Under the pieces are notes generated by a model. It did not search any database. It was not told the DNA's origin and saw only the letters and a program-made list of their open reading frames with translations. A stretch of 41,120 bases of DNA from DASUFI01 sp036274635 (GTDB lineage: Bacteria > Planctomycetota > B15-G4): contig DASUFI010000052.1 in the NCBI GenBank assembly GCA_036274635.1, forward strand, positions 1 to 41,120, given 5' to 3'. Both the position numbers and the translations under genes were made by a program. Position 1 is the stretch's first letter. Every line of letters starts with the position of its first letter. This document shows positions 33,673 through 41,120 of this stretch, piece by piece.

Positions 33673-34755
33673 GTGCCCGCTGATCCCATGCCCAGCGGCC
33701 AGATCCTCATCTATCGCGACGGCGCGACCCAGCTTCAGGTCCGCCTGGAGGGGCGCACGGTGTGGCTGCCCCAGCTTCTCATGGCCGAGCTGTTCCAGGT
33801 CTCAGTCAAGACCGTCAATGAACACCTCGTCAACATCTACAGCGACGCGGAACTCGACCGCGAGGCAACTATCCGGAGTTTCCGGATAGTTCGAGTGGAG
33901 GGCAGCCGACAGGTCGCCCGCAACGTCGAGCACTACAGCCTCGAGGCCATTCTGGCGGTCGGATACCGCGTCCGTTCGGCCAGGGGCACCGCCTTCCGCC
34001 AATGGGCCACTGCCCGCCTGTCCGAGCTGCTGGTGAAGGGCTTCACGCTCGACGACGAGCGCATCAAGGCGGGCCGCACGATCGGCGCCGACTACTTCGA
34101 CGAGCTGCTCGAGCGCATCCGCGACATCCGCGCTTCCGAGCGGCTCTTCTACCAGAAGATCACCGACATCTACGCCACCAGCATCGACTACGACCCGACG
34201 CAGCCCGTCAGCCAGACGTTCTTCGCCACCGTGCAGAACAAGCTGCACTGGGCCATCCACGGCCACACCGCGGCCGAGGTCATCCAGCAACGCGCGGACG
34301 CAACCAGGCCGCACATGGGGCTGACGACCTGGAAGAACGCGCCGCACGGTCCCATCCGGCGCACCGACGTGACCGTCGCGAAGAACTACCTGAGCGAGGA
34401 AGAGATCCGCGAGCTCAACCGGATCGTGTCGATGTACCTGGACTACGCGGAGGACCAGGCGCGACGCAAGCAGCCCGTCCACATGGCGGAGTGGGTCGCA
34501 AAACTCGACGCCTTCCTGCAGTTCAACGAGCGGAACATCCTCACCCATGCCGGCGCCGTGTCGCACCAGCTCGCTGAAGAGCACGCTGGCAGGCAGTTCG
34601 AAAAGTACGAGACAGAGCGCCTCCGGATCGACGCAGGCCAGCCGGCAGGCGACTTCGATCGGGCCGTCGAGGAAGTTCGGCGGCTGGAGGCGGAAACGCC
34701 CGAGAAGAAACGGCGCGCGAAGAAGGCGAAGCCTCCACGACGGGCGGACACGTGA
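33673..34755 (+). CDS. RhuM family protein (virulence RhuM-like)
   Basis: 360 residues from a GTG at 33673 with AGGAG about eight bases upstream; an ATG at 33688 is possible. The N-terminus is a HTH-like domain (VWLPQLLMAELFQVSVKTVN, EHLVNIY) followed by the family core (HYSLEAILAVGYRVRSARGT, FRQWATARLSELLVKGFTLD, LLERIRDIRASERLFYQKIT). The C-terminal half is helical, with a Lys/Arg-rich end. RhuM-like proteins are often found inside type I and type III restriction operons; their activity is not established. Its stop overlaps the start of Res (GTGA), so they are co-translated. Confidence 0.85.
   Translation: MPADPMPSGQILIYRDGATQLQVRLEGRTVWLPQLLMAELFQVSVKTVNEHLVNIYSDAELDREATIRSFRIVRVEGSRQVARNVEHYSLEAILAVGYRVRSARGTAFRQWATARLSELLVKGFTLDDERIKAGRTIGADYFDELLERIRDIRASERLFYQKITDIYATSIDYDPTQPVSQTFFATVQNKLHWAIHGHTAAEVIQQRADATRPHMGLTTWKNAPHGPIRRTDVTVAKNYLSEEEIRELNRIVSMYLDYAEDQARRKQPVHMAEWVAKLDAFLQFNERNILTHAGAVSHQLAEEHAGRQFEKYETERLRIDAGQPAGDFDRAVEEVRRLEAETPEKKRRAKKAKPPRRADT
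33867..33891. repeat. Perfect 25-base inverted repeat inside the RhuM-family gene
   Basis: AACTATCCGGA (33867-33877), loop GTT, TCCGGATAGTT (33881-33891): 11 of 11 pairs. It encodes TIRSFRIV, part of a conserved N-terminal stretch of the family. It could form an mRNA hairpin or be a protein binding site. Confidence 0.7.
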
Positions 34756-37490
34756 CCGACCACGTCCGGCAGATCGCCAGCCGGCTCAGCCTGCGCCCGC
34801 CGCAGGAGCAGTCGCTGCGCCTGCTCGACGAGGTCACGCAGCTCGTCCCGCTCCGCAAGGACCGCGACCTCACCGAGGCGCTCGCCGCGGTGCGGGCGAA
34901 GTTCCCCCAGATCGAGGATTTCGAGCGCGAGTTTCCGTCCTTCTGCTTCGCGCTGGCGACGGGCGTGGGCAAGACGCGGTTGATGGGGGCGTTTGTCGCG
35001 TATCTGTACGCGGTGCACGGGGTGCGGCACTTCCTCGTGCTGGCGCCGAACTTGACGATCTACGAGAAGCTCAAGCGCGACTTCGATCCTGGCTTCGAGA
35101 AGTACGTGCTGAAGGGGATTGGCGACTTCGCGACCACGCCGCCGCTCGTGATCACGGGCGATGACTACGAAGGCGGCGCCGCGGTGCGCGAGGACCTGCG
35201 CGTCGGCCAGCAGCGCCTGATCGGTGGCGCCGCCGTCCACATCAACATCTTCAACATCGCCAAGCTGAGCTCCGAGATGCGCGGCGGCCACGAGTCCCGT
35301 ATCGCCCGGGTCCGCGAGACGATGGGCGAGAGCTACTTCGACTACCTCGCCGGCCTGCCCGACCTCGTGCTGCTCATGGACGAGTCACACCGCTACCGCG
35401 CCGAGGCCGGCATGCGGGCGCTCAACTCGCTGAACCCCGTCCTCGGCCTTGAGCTGACCGCCACGCCGCAGGAGCAGGACGGCGGCCGAGTCGTCCCCTT
35501 CAAGAACGTGCTCTTCAGCTACCCGCTCGGTGCCGCCATGAAGGACGGCTACGTCAAGGAGCCGGCGGTCGCCACGCGCGCCAACTTCTCGGCCGCCGGC
35601 CTCGAGGCCGAGGAGATTGAACGCATCAAGATCGGCGACGGCGTCACGCTGCACGAGAACACGAAGCTCGAGCTGGACGCCTACTCGCGCGACAAGGGCG
35701 TGCCGCGCGTCAAGCCGTTCCTGCTCGTCGTCACCCGCGACATCGAGCACGCCGAGCGGGTCGCGACCATGCTCCGAGCCGACGCGTTCCGCGGCGGCTT
35801 CTACAAGGACAAGGTCCTCACGGTCCACAGCAAGAAGACTAGCGCCGAACGCGACGAGGTCGTCGCCGAGCTGCTGAAGGTCGAGCACCCGGACAACCCG
35901 ACCGAGATCGTGATCCACGTGGACATGCTCAAGGAGGGCTGGGACGTCACCAACCTCTACACGATCGTGCCGCTGCGTGCCGGCCACTCGAGCACGCTGG
36001 TCAAGCAGTCGATCGGGCGCGGCCTGCGCCTGCCCTACGGACGGCGCACTGGCGTCAAGGCCATCGACCGCCTCACCGTCGTGTTCCACGACAAGTTCAA
36101 GGAGATCGTCGACGCGGCCAACGACCCGAACTCGGAGCTGGGCGTCCAGCTCTCTGAGGTCGTGATCGGGCGTGACGTGCCGGAGCAGGGGCGCAAGCTC
36201 GTCGAGGTGCAGCCGCGGTACATCGACATTATCCGAGGCAGCTCGGCGGACGGACGCACCGTCTCGTCGCCCTTCAGCAACGCGGCCGAGGTCCGCGTGG
36301 CCGAGGCCGTCATGGACGTGATTCGCGACTACGGCACGCGGCAAGCCAGCACGGCCCGCCTCGCTGATCCGGACGTGCAGGCCGAAGTCGAGCGGCTGGT
36401 CCGCGAGCGCATCCCGCCGCAGCAGCTCGAGATCCCCGGGCTGGGCACACCGGTCGACGTCGCCGCGACCGTCAAGCGCGCCCTGCAGGTCTACGTCGAG
36501 AACACGATCGCCGTTCCGCGCATCGTCGTGCAGCCGGTGGGGGATGTGACTCGCACCTTCAAGGACTTCGATCTCGACCTCAAGGGCTTCGATCCGCCGC
36601 TCATCGACGAAGAGCTGCTTATCGAGCACTTGCGGACGCACGAGAAGGAATTGCTCGCAGCCGACGACGAGATCGTGCAGGAGCCTCGCCTCGAGAACCA
36701 CATCGTCAGGGAACTCATGGACTTGCCCGAGGTGGACTACCAGGCGCACTCCGAACTGCTCTACAAGTTGGCGGGTCAGGTCGTGGCGCACATCCGCGCC
36801 CGGCACGGCACCGACGAGAACGTCCGCCGCGTGCTGCTGTACAGCCGGACGGCCATCGTCTCGCTGATCCGCGAGCAGCTCGACCGGCACTACGAAGTGC
36901 ACGCGACGCGCTACGAAGCCAGCGTCCCGCGCGGCTTCGAGCACCTGGAGGTGCAGGCCGTGACGGTGGATGCGGAGGAACAGCCTCGCGACGTACGACA
37001 GGCACCTCCGAATCCGGGAGAAATGCGGGGCATGATCTTCTCCGGCCTGAAGCGCTCGCTGTACTCGGTTCAGCGGTTCCAGTCAGATCCTGAACGCCAG
37101 TTTGCAGTGCTGCTCGAAGACTCACCTGACGTCGTGAAGTGGGCCAAGCCGAAAGATGGCGCGCTCAAGATCACCTGGTCTCCGGACGGTCGTCGCGACG
37201 AGCGGCAATACAACCCGGACTTCGTGGTCGAAGGTACCAAGCGCTGCTTCCTCGTCGAAGTCAAGGACCACAAGCTGCTCGAAGACCCAGACGTAGCGGC
37301 CAAGGCGCGCGCCGCCCTCGAGTGGTGTGGTCACGCTACGAGTCATGCCGGGACCGTCCGTGGCAAGCCGTGGAGCTACGTACTCGTGCCGGACGATCGG
37401 ACCGGAGCAGGGGCTACGCTAGCCGGACTGATCAGGGCGTTTGAGCGGCGACGTGCGGAGACTCTGGTGCCGAAGGAGGGTGATCCGTGA
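34752..37490 (+). CDS. Type III-like restriction subunit (Res), helicase with C-terminal nuclease
   Basis: 912 residues, start GTG in the 4-base overlap with the RhuM gene. The SF2 helicase core has Walker A ATGVGKTR (69-76), DESH (210-213), and motif VI QSIGRGLRLP. The C-terminal end carries a PD-(D/E)XK nuclease: PD at 822-823 in YNPDFVVEG, then Glu836 and Lys838 in FLVEVKD. This is the layout of type III Res proteins, which translocate or diffuse on DNA after recognition with Mod and then cut. The stop again overlaps the next start (GTGA). All motifs are intact, so the enzyme looks active. Confidence 0.92.
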   Translation: MTDHVRQIASRLSLRPPQEQSLRLLDEVTQLVPLRKDRDLTEALAAVRAKFPQIEDFEREFPSFCFALATGVGKTRLMGAFVAYLYAVHGVRHFLVLAPNLTIYEKLKRDFDPGFEKYVLKGIGDFATTPPLVITGDDYEGGAAVREDLRVGQQRLIGGAAVHINIFNIAKLSSEMRGGHESRIARVRETMGESYFDYLAGLPDLVLLMDESHRYRAEAGMRALNSLNPVLGLELTATPQEQDGGRVVPFKNVLFSYPLGAAMKDGYVKEPAVATRANFSAAGLEAEEIERIKIGDGVTLHENTKLELDAYSRDKGVPRVKPFLLVVTRDIEHAERVATMLRADAFRGGFYKDKVLTVHSKKTSAERDEVVAELLKVEHPDNPTEIVIHVDMLKEGWDVTNLYTIVPLRAGHSSTLVKQSIGRGLRLPYGRRTGVKAIDRLTVVFHDKFKEIVDAANDPNSELGVQLSEVVIGRDVPEQGRKLVEVQPRYIDIIRGSSADGRTVSSPFSNAAEVRVAEAVMDVIRDYGTRQASTARLADPDVQAEVERLVRERIPPQQLEIPGLGTPVDVAATVKRALQVYVENTIAVPRIVVQPVGDVTRTFKDFDLDLKGFDPPLIDEELLIEHLRTHEKELLAADDEIVQEPRLENHIVRELMDLPEVDYQAHSELLYKLAGQVVAHIRARHGTDENVRRVLLYSRTAIVSLIREQLDRHYEVHATRYEASVPRGFEHLEVQAVTVDAEEQPRDVRQAPPNPGEMRGMIFSGLKRSLYSVQRFQSDPERQFAVLLEDSPDVVKWAKPKDGALKITWSPDGRRDERQYNPDFVVEGTKRCFLVEVKDHKLLEDPDVAAKARAALEWCGHATSHAGTVRGKPWSYVLVPDDRTGAGATLAGLIRAFERRRAETLVPKEGDP

Positions 37491-37603
37491 CAGAGTCTGT
37501 GTTCCGATTCCCACACGAAGTCGCCCGCCACCTCGCTGCCTTCGTCTACCGCCTTATCGACCCGCGCAACGGCGAGACGTTCGACGTCGGCAAGGGCCGG
37601 TGA
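37487..37603 (+). pseudogene. Truncated GIY-YIG-type protein
   Basis: 38 codons from a GTG that overlaps the Res stop: VARHLAAFVYRLIDPRNGET, FDVGKGR, then TGA at 37601-37603. Family members continue for 150 or more residues after YVYRLIDPRNGETFYVGKG; here the second Tyr of the motif is Asp and the rest is missing. It looks like the relic of a final gene of the restriction operon. The stretch 37604-37826 has protein-like patches but no gene I can name. Confidence 0.55.
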
Positions 37604-37826
37604 CGTGCCTTTCGAACCCACGATGGAAATCGCTGCGTCTCTGAGTCGGTCATCCTTCGCAACGGCGAAGACTATCACGGGGCCTCGGACCATCCGGCTC
37701 TTCAGGCATGCGTGTGGGTTGCACGAACTGCGGCAGGGGAGAGATCGGGGCGGCCGAGCTTGCAGAAGTCAGTGTCTCCCGCCGCGTGAGCATTCGCCTC
37801 GGATCTGACGAGGCATACTCAGTTGG

Positions 37827-38145
37827 CTACCTCGCGCCAAATCCTTCCAGCAATCCGAGATTCACGAGTCTGAATGTTAGCGCCTGCTCACTGACACCGT
37901 AGCGAAGGGCAAGAGTGCGAACTGCCGCCTCGTCGAGAGCACTAAACTCACGTTTTCCCAGATCGGCTCGCAGCATCTTTTCAGGCATTAGTAGGGAAGC
38001 GGCAAACGTGTTGGCTTCGATCTCTTTTGGATCAATGGCAAGGGAACTGGTCGCGTCTCGGAATCGCACCATGAACTCATCGACGAAGAGTTCGGATGTG
38101 TCGCTGTAGTGATCAGGAAACTCTTGCGCCTCTTCGCGCGTGTCC
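37827..38145 (-). pseudogene. ImmA/IrrE-type metallopeptidase, N-terminal part lost
   Basis: The frame ends at 37827 and reads back through VDEFMVRFRDATSSLAIDPK, EIEANTFAASLLMPEKMLRA and RYGVSEQALTFRLVNLGLLE, the C-terminal third of ImmA/IrrE proteins, including the Glu of EIEAN. The HExxH zinc motif should lie just upstream of DTSELFVDEF but there the sequence changes to the end of the mobile element. No start is left. So an ImmA/IrrE gene was cut by the insertion. GC is lower than in the element. Confidence 0.75.
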
Positions 38146-39210
38146 GGGTGATCCGCCCCGGGTGATCTTGATCCATCCGCGTCGCTCCAGCACCTCGAGG
38201 AGCGCGTTGCGGCAGGCCCGCCGTCGCGCACGCGCGCCCCGCGCGTCGCGCATCGCGGCCAGTTGCGCAGCACGGACCTCATCGGCCAACTCCTCTCGCT
38301 CCTGTCGAGTGTAGTGCACCCTGCCGAGCGCGTCGACGTCGTCGGCCGAGCGGCCCCCCAGCACACGCCGGGGGCGACTGTTCATGCGCCGGATGGCCGC
38401 CGCGACGGCCATCCCGGCCTGCAGGATTCCCACGTCCCGCACCCCGCGCCCCAGGCCCGTCTGCTCGCCCAGCTCGCGCATGCCCCGCTCGGCAAAGGGG
38501 TTGTGCTGCGGCGTGTGCGGCAGATTGCACAGCGACAGCACGCCGTGCTGCTCGCACCAGCCGGCCACCTCGGCCCCGCAGTAGGTCTTCGCGTTGTCGT
38601 GCACCAGCACCAGCGGCGCCTGCCCGCGCCGCCGGCGCACGCCTTCCAGCAGCGCCACGACCTGCTTGCCGCTCGCCGGGCGCCCGACGGCCGCCCCCGT
38701 CCGGCGCCGCGGACAGGGGTCGAGCACCACCTCGGCCGTCACCGTGCCAGCCCTGTCCCGCGACAGGTGCTTGGCGTCCAGGGCCCACATCACGTCCGGC
38801 GCCAAGACCTCGATCGAGACCCGCGACCGCTTGCTGGCCGCGGCCCGTCGCGCCTTGTGCCGCTTCTTCAGCAGCTGCGTGCATCGCTGCGCCTCCCAGG
38901 TCGTGATCTGGCCCCGGTGCACGTCCACCACGTCGCGCCAGCCCGCGTGCCAGCGGCGCTCGTGCAGCACCCGGCCCGTGAGGTGCAGGCACGTCCACCA
39001 GTGCCGCGCGTCATGACCCGGCCGCCCCGGCCGACGGGACGGGCCCGCCGGACACTCCTGCAGGTCCAGCTGCACCGTCCGCACCGAGACGTCCAGCGCG
39101 GCCGCGGCGGCCTGGTGATCCCGGGCCAGCAGCAGCCCCTGCTCGGCCAGCGCGCGCAGGCCGGCCGCGCGCACCTCCTTTTTCCCCCCGCGCGGCCCCT
39201 TGGCCCTCAC
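38113..39210 (-). CDS. DDE recombinase/transposase 2 of the element
   Basis: 365 residues from the GTG at 39210, which overlaps a TGA in the frame of the first recombinase (39207-39209). A HTH-like start (RALAEQGLLLARDHQAAAAA, LDVSVRTVQLDLQE) precedes an rve integrase core: VMWALDAKHLS (first Asp), LVLVHDNAKTY (second Asp) and NPFAERGMREL (Glu), with exactly 35 residues between the last two, the classic D-35-E spacing. The last ten codons run into the truncated ImmA/IrrE gene, so the native C-terminus may be shorter, near RRGWIKITRG. All three catalytic residues are present. Confidence 0.75.
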   Translation of the reverse strand: MRAKGPRGGKKEVRAAGLRALAEQGLLLARDHQAAAAALDVSVRTVQLDLQECPAGPSRRPGRPGHDARHWWTCLHLTGRVLHERRWHAGWRDVVDVHRGQITTWEAQRCTQLLKKRHKARRAAASKRSRVSIEVLAPDVMWALDAKHLSRDRAGTVTAEVVLDPCPRRRTGAAVGRPASGKQVVALLEGVRRRRGQAPLVLVHDNAKTYCGAEVAGWCEQHGVLSLCNLPHTPQHNPFAERGMRELGEQTGLGRGVRDVGILQAGMAVAAAIRRMNSRPRRVLGGRSADDVDALGRVHYTRQEREELADEVRAAQLAAMRDARGARARRRACRNALLEVLERRGWIKITRGGSPGHARRGARVS

Positions 39211-39739
39211 CCGTCCGCGGCAGCTCCCGCAGCTGGCGCAGCAGGCGGTTGAGGTTCTCCGAGAGCTCCAGCTGCCGGCGCAGCTCCGTGTTCTCCTTCC
39301 GCAGACTCGACACGTCCGGCGACGCGCGGCTGTCCAGGAGCGCCCGCGCACTCGCCAGGCTCTTGCGCCGCGGCTGGCGCAAGACGCCCGCCAGCATCCC
39401 CGCCAGCGCCGCCTGGCTCTGCTGCCACAAGCGCACCGGCAGAAGGCCCACCGACGCCGCCGCCTCCTCCCGATTCACTTTCCCCAGCCAGTTCCCCAGG
39501 ATCGCCACCACCAGCCCGTGCGCCCGGGTCCGCTCCTCCTCGGTCGCCGCCTCCCACAGCGCCCGCACGGGCACCGGCATCGTGTGCGGCACCGAGAAGA
39601 CCAGCCGCTTCTTGCCCGTCCGGCGCCGCCGCGGCACGCTCTCCGCTCTCACATCCGGCACCGGGCCCGCTGTCGCTCTCACATCCCGCGGCGGCTCGCT
39701 GCTCCCGACCACCGATCCGTTCGCACGCTTGATCCGCAT
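39011..39739 (-). CDS. Coiled-coil accessory protein of the element (middle gene)
   Basis: The ATG at 39739 has a strong ribosome site, GGAGG, six bases upstream. The protein-like part is about 178 residues (39739 to about 39205): a basic start, a helical domain (ALWEAATEEERTRAHGLVVA, ILGNWLGKVNREEAAASVGL) and a leucine-zipper-like stretch SSLRKENTELRRQLELSENL. Beyond that the frame stays open over the second recombinase without real protein character, so the native end is unclear: a lost stop, or fusion to the recombinase by frameshift as in IS3 OrfA/OrfB, is possible. No known family recognised. Confidence 0.55.
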   Translation of the reverse strand: MRIKRANGSVVGSSEPPRDVRATAGPVPDVRAESVPRRRRTGKKRLVFSVPHTMPVPVRALWEAATEEERTRAHGLVVAILGNWLGKVNREEAAASVGLLPVRLWQQSQAALAGMLAGVLRQPRRKSLASARALLDSRASPDVSSLRKENTELRRQLELSENLNRLLRQLRELPRTGEGQGAARGEKGGARGRPARAGRAGAAAGPGSPGRRGRAGRLGADGAAGPAGVSGGPVPSAGAAGS

Positions 39740-41120
39740 GACGCACCTCCGTGTCCGTGGCAGCCGGAAGGCCGCCGATGTCCTCCACCCCGATCTCCTG
39801 CCGCCCGCCCTGCGGCGTGTGCACCACGAGCTTGCCGTCCTCCCCATGCAGCGAGACCGACTGCCCGTCGATCTGCCCGACGAGATACACCGGCTTTTTC
39901 GGCTTCTCGCCCAGCGCGAGACGCAGCTCGTTCCTCGCCAGCGTCGACGCGATCGCCGCGCGCACCTCGCTGTCGACGGAGAAGAAGCGGTCGGCTGGCA
40001 CCCCGTCGTTCAGGCTCTGGTGCGGCCGCTGGTAGTTGTAGTGCGCAAAGTAGTGCGCGAGGCGCGCCTGCGCCTCCCCGAGGTCCCTGGGCTGGATGCG
40101 CTCCCACAGCTCGGTCTTCACCGTCTTCCACAGACGCTCGCACTTGCCCAGCGTCTCGGGGTGGTGAGCGCGGGAGACCACGTGCTCAATCCCCTCGCGC
40201 CGCAGGACCTTCTGGAAGCGGCTCTTGCCCCGCCACGCAAAGTACTGCCGACCTTGGTCGGTCAGCACCTCCTGCGGCTTGCCGTGCGCATGGATGCCAG
40301 CCAGCAGGGCGTCGATCACCAGCTCGCTCGTCTGCCGCGTCGAGACGCCCCACGACACCACGTAGCGACTGCAGTCATCCAGGAAGACCACCAGCCAGAT
40401 GTGCCGGCTGGCCTTCGCAAGCCACAGCGCCGTGATGTCGCTCTGCCACAGCTGGTTCGGCTCGGCGCGCACGAAGCGCCGGGGCAGCGTGGGCGCCCGC
40501 TTCACCTTGGGCGCTGGCCGCGGCACCTGATGCGCCGTCAGCACGCGCCGCACCTCGTGCGGCGTGCTGCGCAGCCCCGAGAAGCGCGCCAGCTGCGACA
40601 CGATCCGCCGCACGCCCAAGAGGGGCTGCTCCCTCGCCGTCGCCACGATCGCCGCCTCCACCGCAGGAGCCGTCTTCCGGGAGACAGCGCTTTTCGGACG
40701 CCCGACCGGACGAAGCTCCAGCGCTTGGGGGCCGCCCTGCCGGTACCGCGACAGCCAGTGCTGTACGCTGCGCTTGCTGACCCCGAAGAGCCGCGCCAGG
40801 ACACCCTGGCTCGTCCCGCCCGCCGCATACGCCTCGACCAGCGCGCGCTTCTCCTCCGGGCTGCTCGTGCGGCGTGCTGCTCGCGCCGGGCTCTTCTTCG
40901 AGCCCGCACGCCCGTGCTGTGCGCGCAGCGGCACCAGCGCCGCCTCGCCGCCCGCACGCTCGCGGCTGCGCCAGTTCAGCAGGCTCCCGGCCGAGACCCC
41001 GTGCGCCACGCAGAAGTCCGCCTGCCGGCCAGTCCACTGCCTGTACTCGGCCAGGATCGCCGCCCGCTCGGCGGCGCTGAAGATCTTGCGCGTCCCGTCC
41101 TTGCGACGTTCGGCCGAGTC
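39207..41120 (-). CDS. DDE recombinase/transposase 1 of the element, 5' end outside window
   Basis: The frame is open to the window edge, with a HTH (KIFSAAERAAILAEYRQWTG, QADFCVAHGVSAGSLLNWRS) as in IS3/IS481-type elements, then a second HTH (GGTSQGVLARLFGVSKRSVQ). The rve core has NQLWQSDITALWL (first Asp), EVLTDQGRQYF (second Asp) and ETLGKCERLWKTVK (Glu), 39 residues apart. It ends with a small domain (VYLVGQIDGQSVSLHGEDGK). Meaningful sequence ceases near 39740, where the middle gene starts; the rest of the open frame is Gly/Ala-rich shadow sequence, so the native stop was probably lost. Confidence 0.75.
   Translation of the reverse strand, partial: DSAERRKDGTRKIFSAAERAAILAEYRQWTGRQADFCVAHGVSAGSLLNWRSRERAGGEAALVPLRAQHGRAGSKKSPARAARRTSSPEEKRALVEAYAAGGTSQGVLARLFGVSKRSVQHWLSRYRQGGPQALELRPVGRPKSAVSRKTAPAVEAAIVATAREQPLLGVRRIVSQLARFSGLRSTPHEVRRVLTAHQVPRPAPKVKRAPTLPRRFVRAEPNQLWQSDITALWLAKASRHIWLVVFLDDCSRYVVSWGVSTRQTSELVIDALLAGIHAHGKPQEVLTDQGRQYFAWRGKSRFQKVLRREGIEHVVSRAHHPETLGKCERLWKTVKTELWERIQPRDLGEAQARLAHYFAHYNYQRPHQSLNDGVPADRFFSVDSEVRAAIASTLARNELRLALGEKPKKPVYLVGQIDGQSVSLHGEDGKLVVHTPQGGRQEIGVEDIGGLPAATDTEVRHADQACERIGGREQRAAAGCESDSGPGAGCESGERAAAAPDGQEAAGLLGAAHDAGARAGAVGGGDRGGADPGARAGGGDPGELAGESESGGGGGVGGPSAGALVAAEPGGAGGDAGGRLAPAAAQEPGECAGAPGQPRVAGRVESAEGEHGAAPAAGALGEPQPPAAPAAGAAADG

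Larger units (their letters stand above)
38140..41120 (-). mobile_element. Transposon-like element with two DDE recombinases, right end outside window
   Basis: Three minus-strand genes follow without real gaps: a DDE recombinase (open at the window edge), a coiled-coil protein and a second DDE recombinase. The left end lies near 38140-38160, where ImmA/IrrE sequence stops; a repeated CGGGTGATC occurs at 38146-38170. The other end is not in the window, so terminal repeats and target duplication cannot be checked. All genes are high-GC with few stop codons in any frame. Confidence 0.7.

Noticed and set aside
33537..33681. 48-codon frame with CPNC motif before the RhuM gene
   Set aside because: No ribosome site, overlaps the RhuM start and lacks a second cysteine pair.

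Overview
The window is a high-GC bacterial segment (sampled 60-base lines mostly about 70% GC) with no rRNA, tRNA or CRISPR array that I could see. A long Ser/Thr kinase fused to a formylglycine-enzyme-like and a kelch-like region, a divergent ECF-type sigma gene, and secreted beta-propeller, beta-helix and lectin proteins with related C-terminal modules suggest a Planctomycetota-like lineage. That placement is inference from gene content only.

Region 1 (1-8.4 kb) is mostly housekeeping and envelope genes: a hybrid histidine kinase cut by the window edge, a glycine-rich stress-type membrane protein behind a sigma-54-like promoter, a Tat-lipoprotein with a hemerythrin-like domain overlapping an MFS transporter gene, a small basic membrane protein, and a 922-residue secreted YVTN-type beta-propeller. 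Two decayed gene fragments lie between them.

Region 2 (8.5-15.5 kb) is a toxin-antitoxin cluster. It has two tandem AbiEi-type antitoxin genes, each behind its own long palindrome, followed by a ruined AbiEii toxin gene. Then come a lone MNT nucleotidyltransferase, an ankyrin-repeat relic, an apparently intact and unrelated AbiE-like pair on the minus strand with a TGTTCATG-type operator, a DUF5655 protein, a Fic AMP-transferase with a palindrome between its -35 and -10 boxes, and a nucleotidyltransferase fragment.

Region 3 (15.5-23.7 kb) returns to host-type genes: a two-gene unit (DUF6941-like plus a 63-residue basic protein), a secreted beta-helix protein, a secreted legume-type lectin with a strong bidirectional terminator, and the kinase/sigma divergent pair.

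Region 4 (23.7-38.1 kb) is a defence island. It opens with relics (truncated beta-helix copy, ankyrin, MNT), then an EVE-like/HNH nuclease and a frameshifted S1-domain gene. The main block follows on the plus strand: SNF2-type helicase, AAA ATPase, Mod methyltransferase, RhuM family protein and Res helicase-nuclease. This looks like a type III restriction-modification core joined to an SNF2 helicase and an ATPase. A lower-GC patch covers the ATPase and the first part of Mod, which suggests a swapped specificity cassette. A truncated GIY-YIG relic and a headless ImmA/IrrE peptidase relic end the island.

Region 5 (38.1-41.1 kb) is a mobile element on the minus strand, open at the window edge. 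It has two different DDE recombinase genes with a coiled-coil protein gene between them, and it appears to have truncated the ImmA/IrrE gene.
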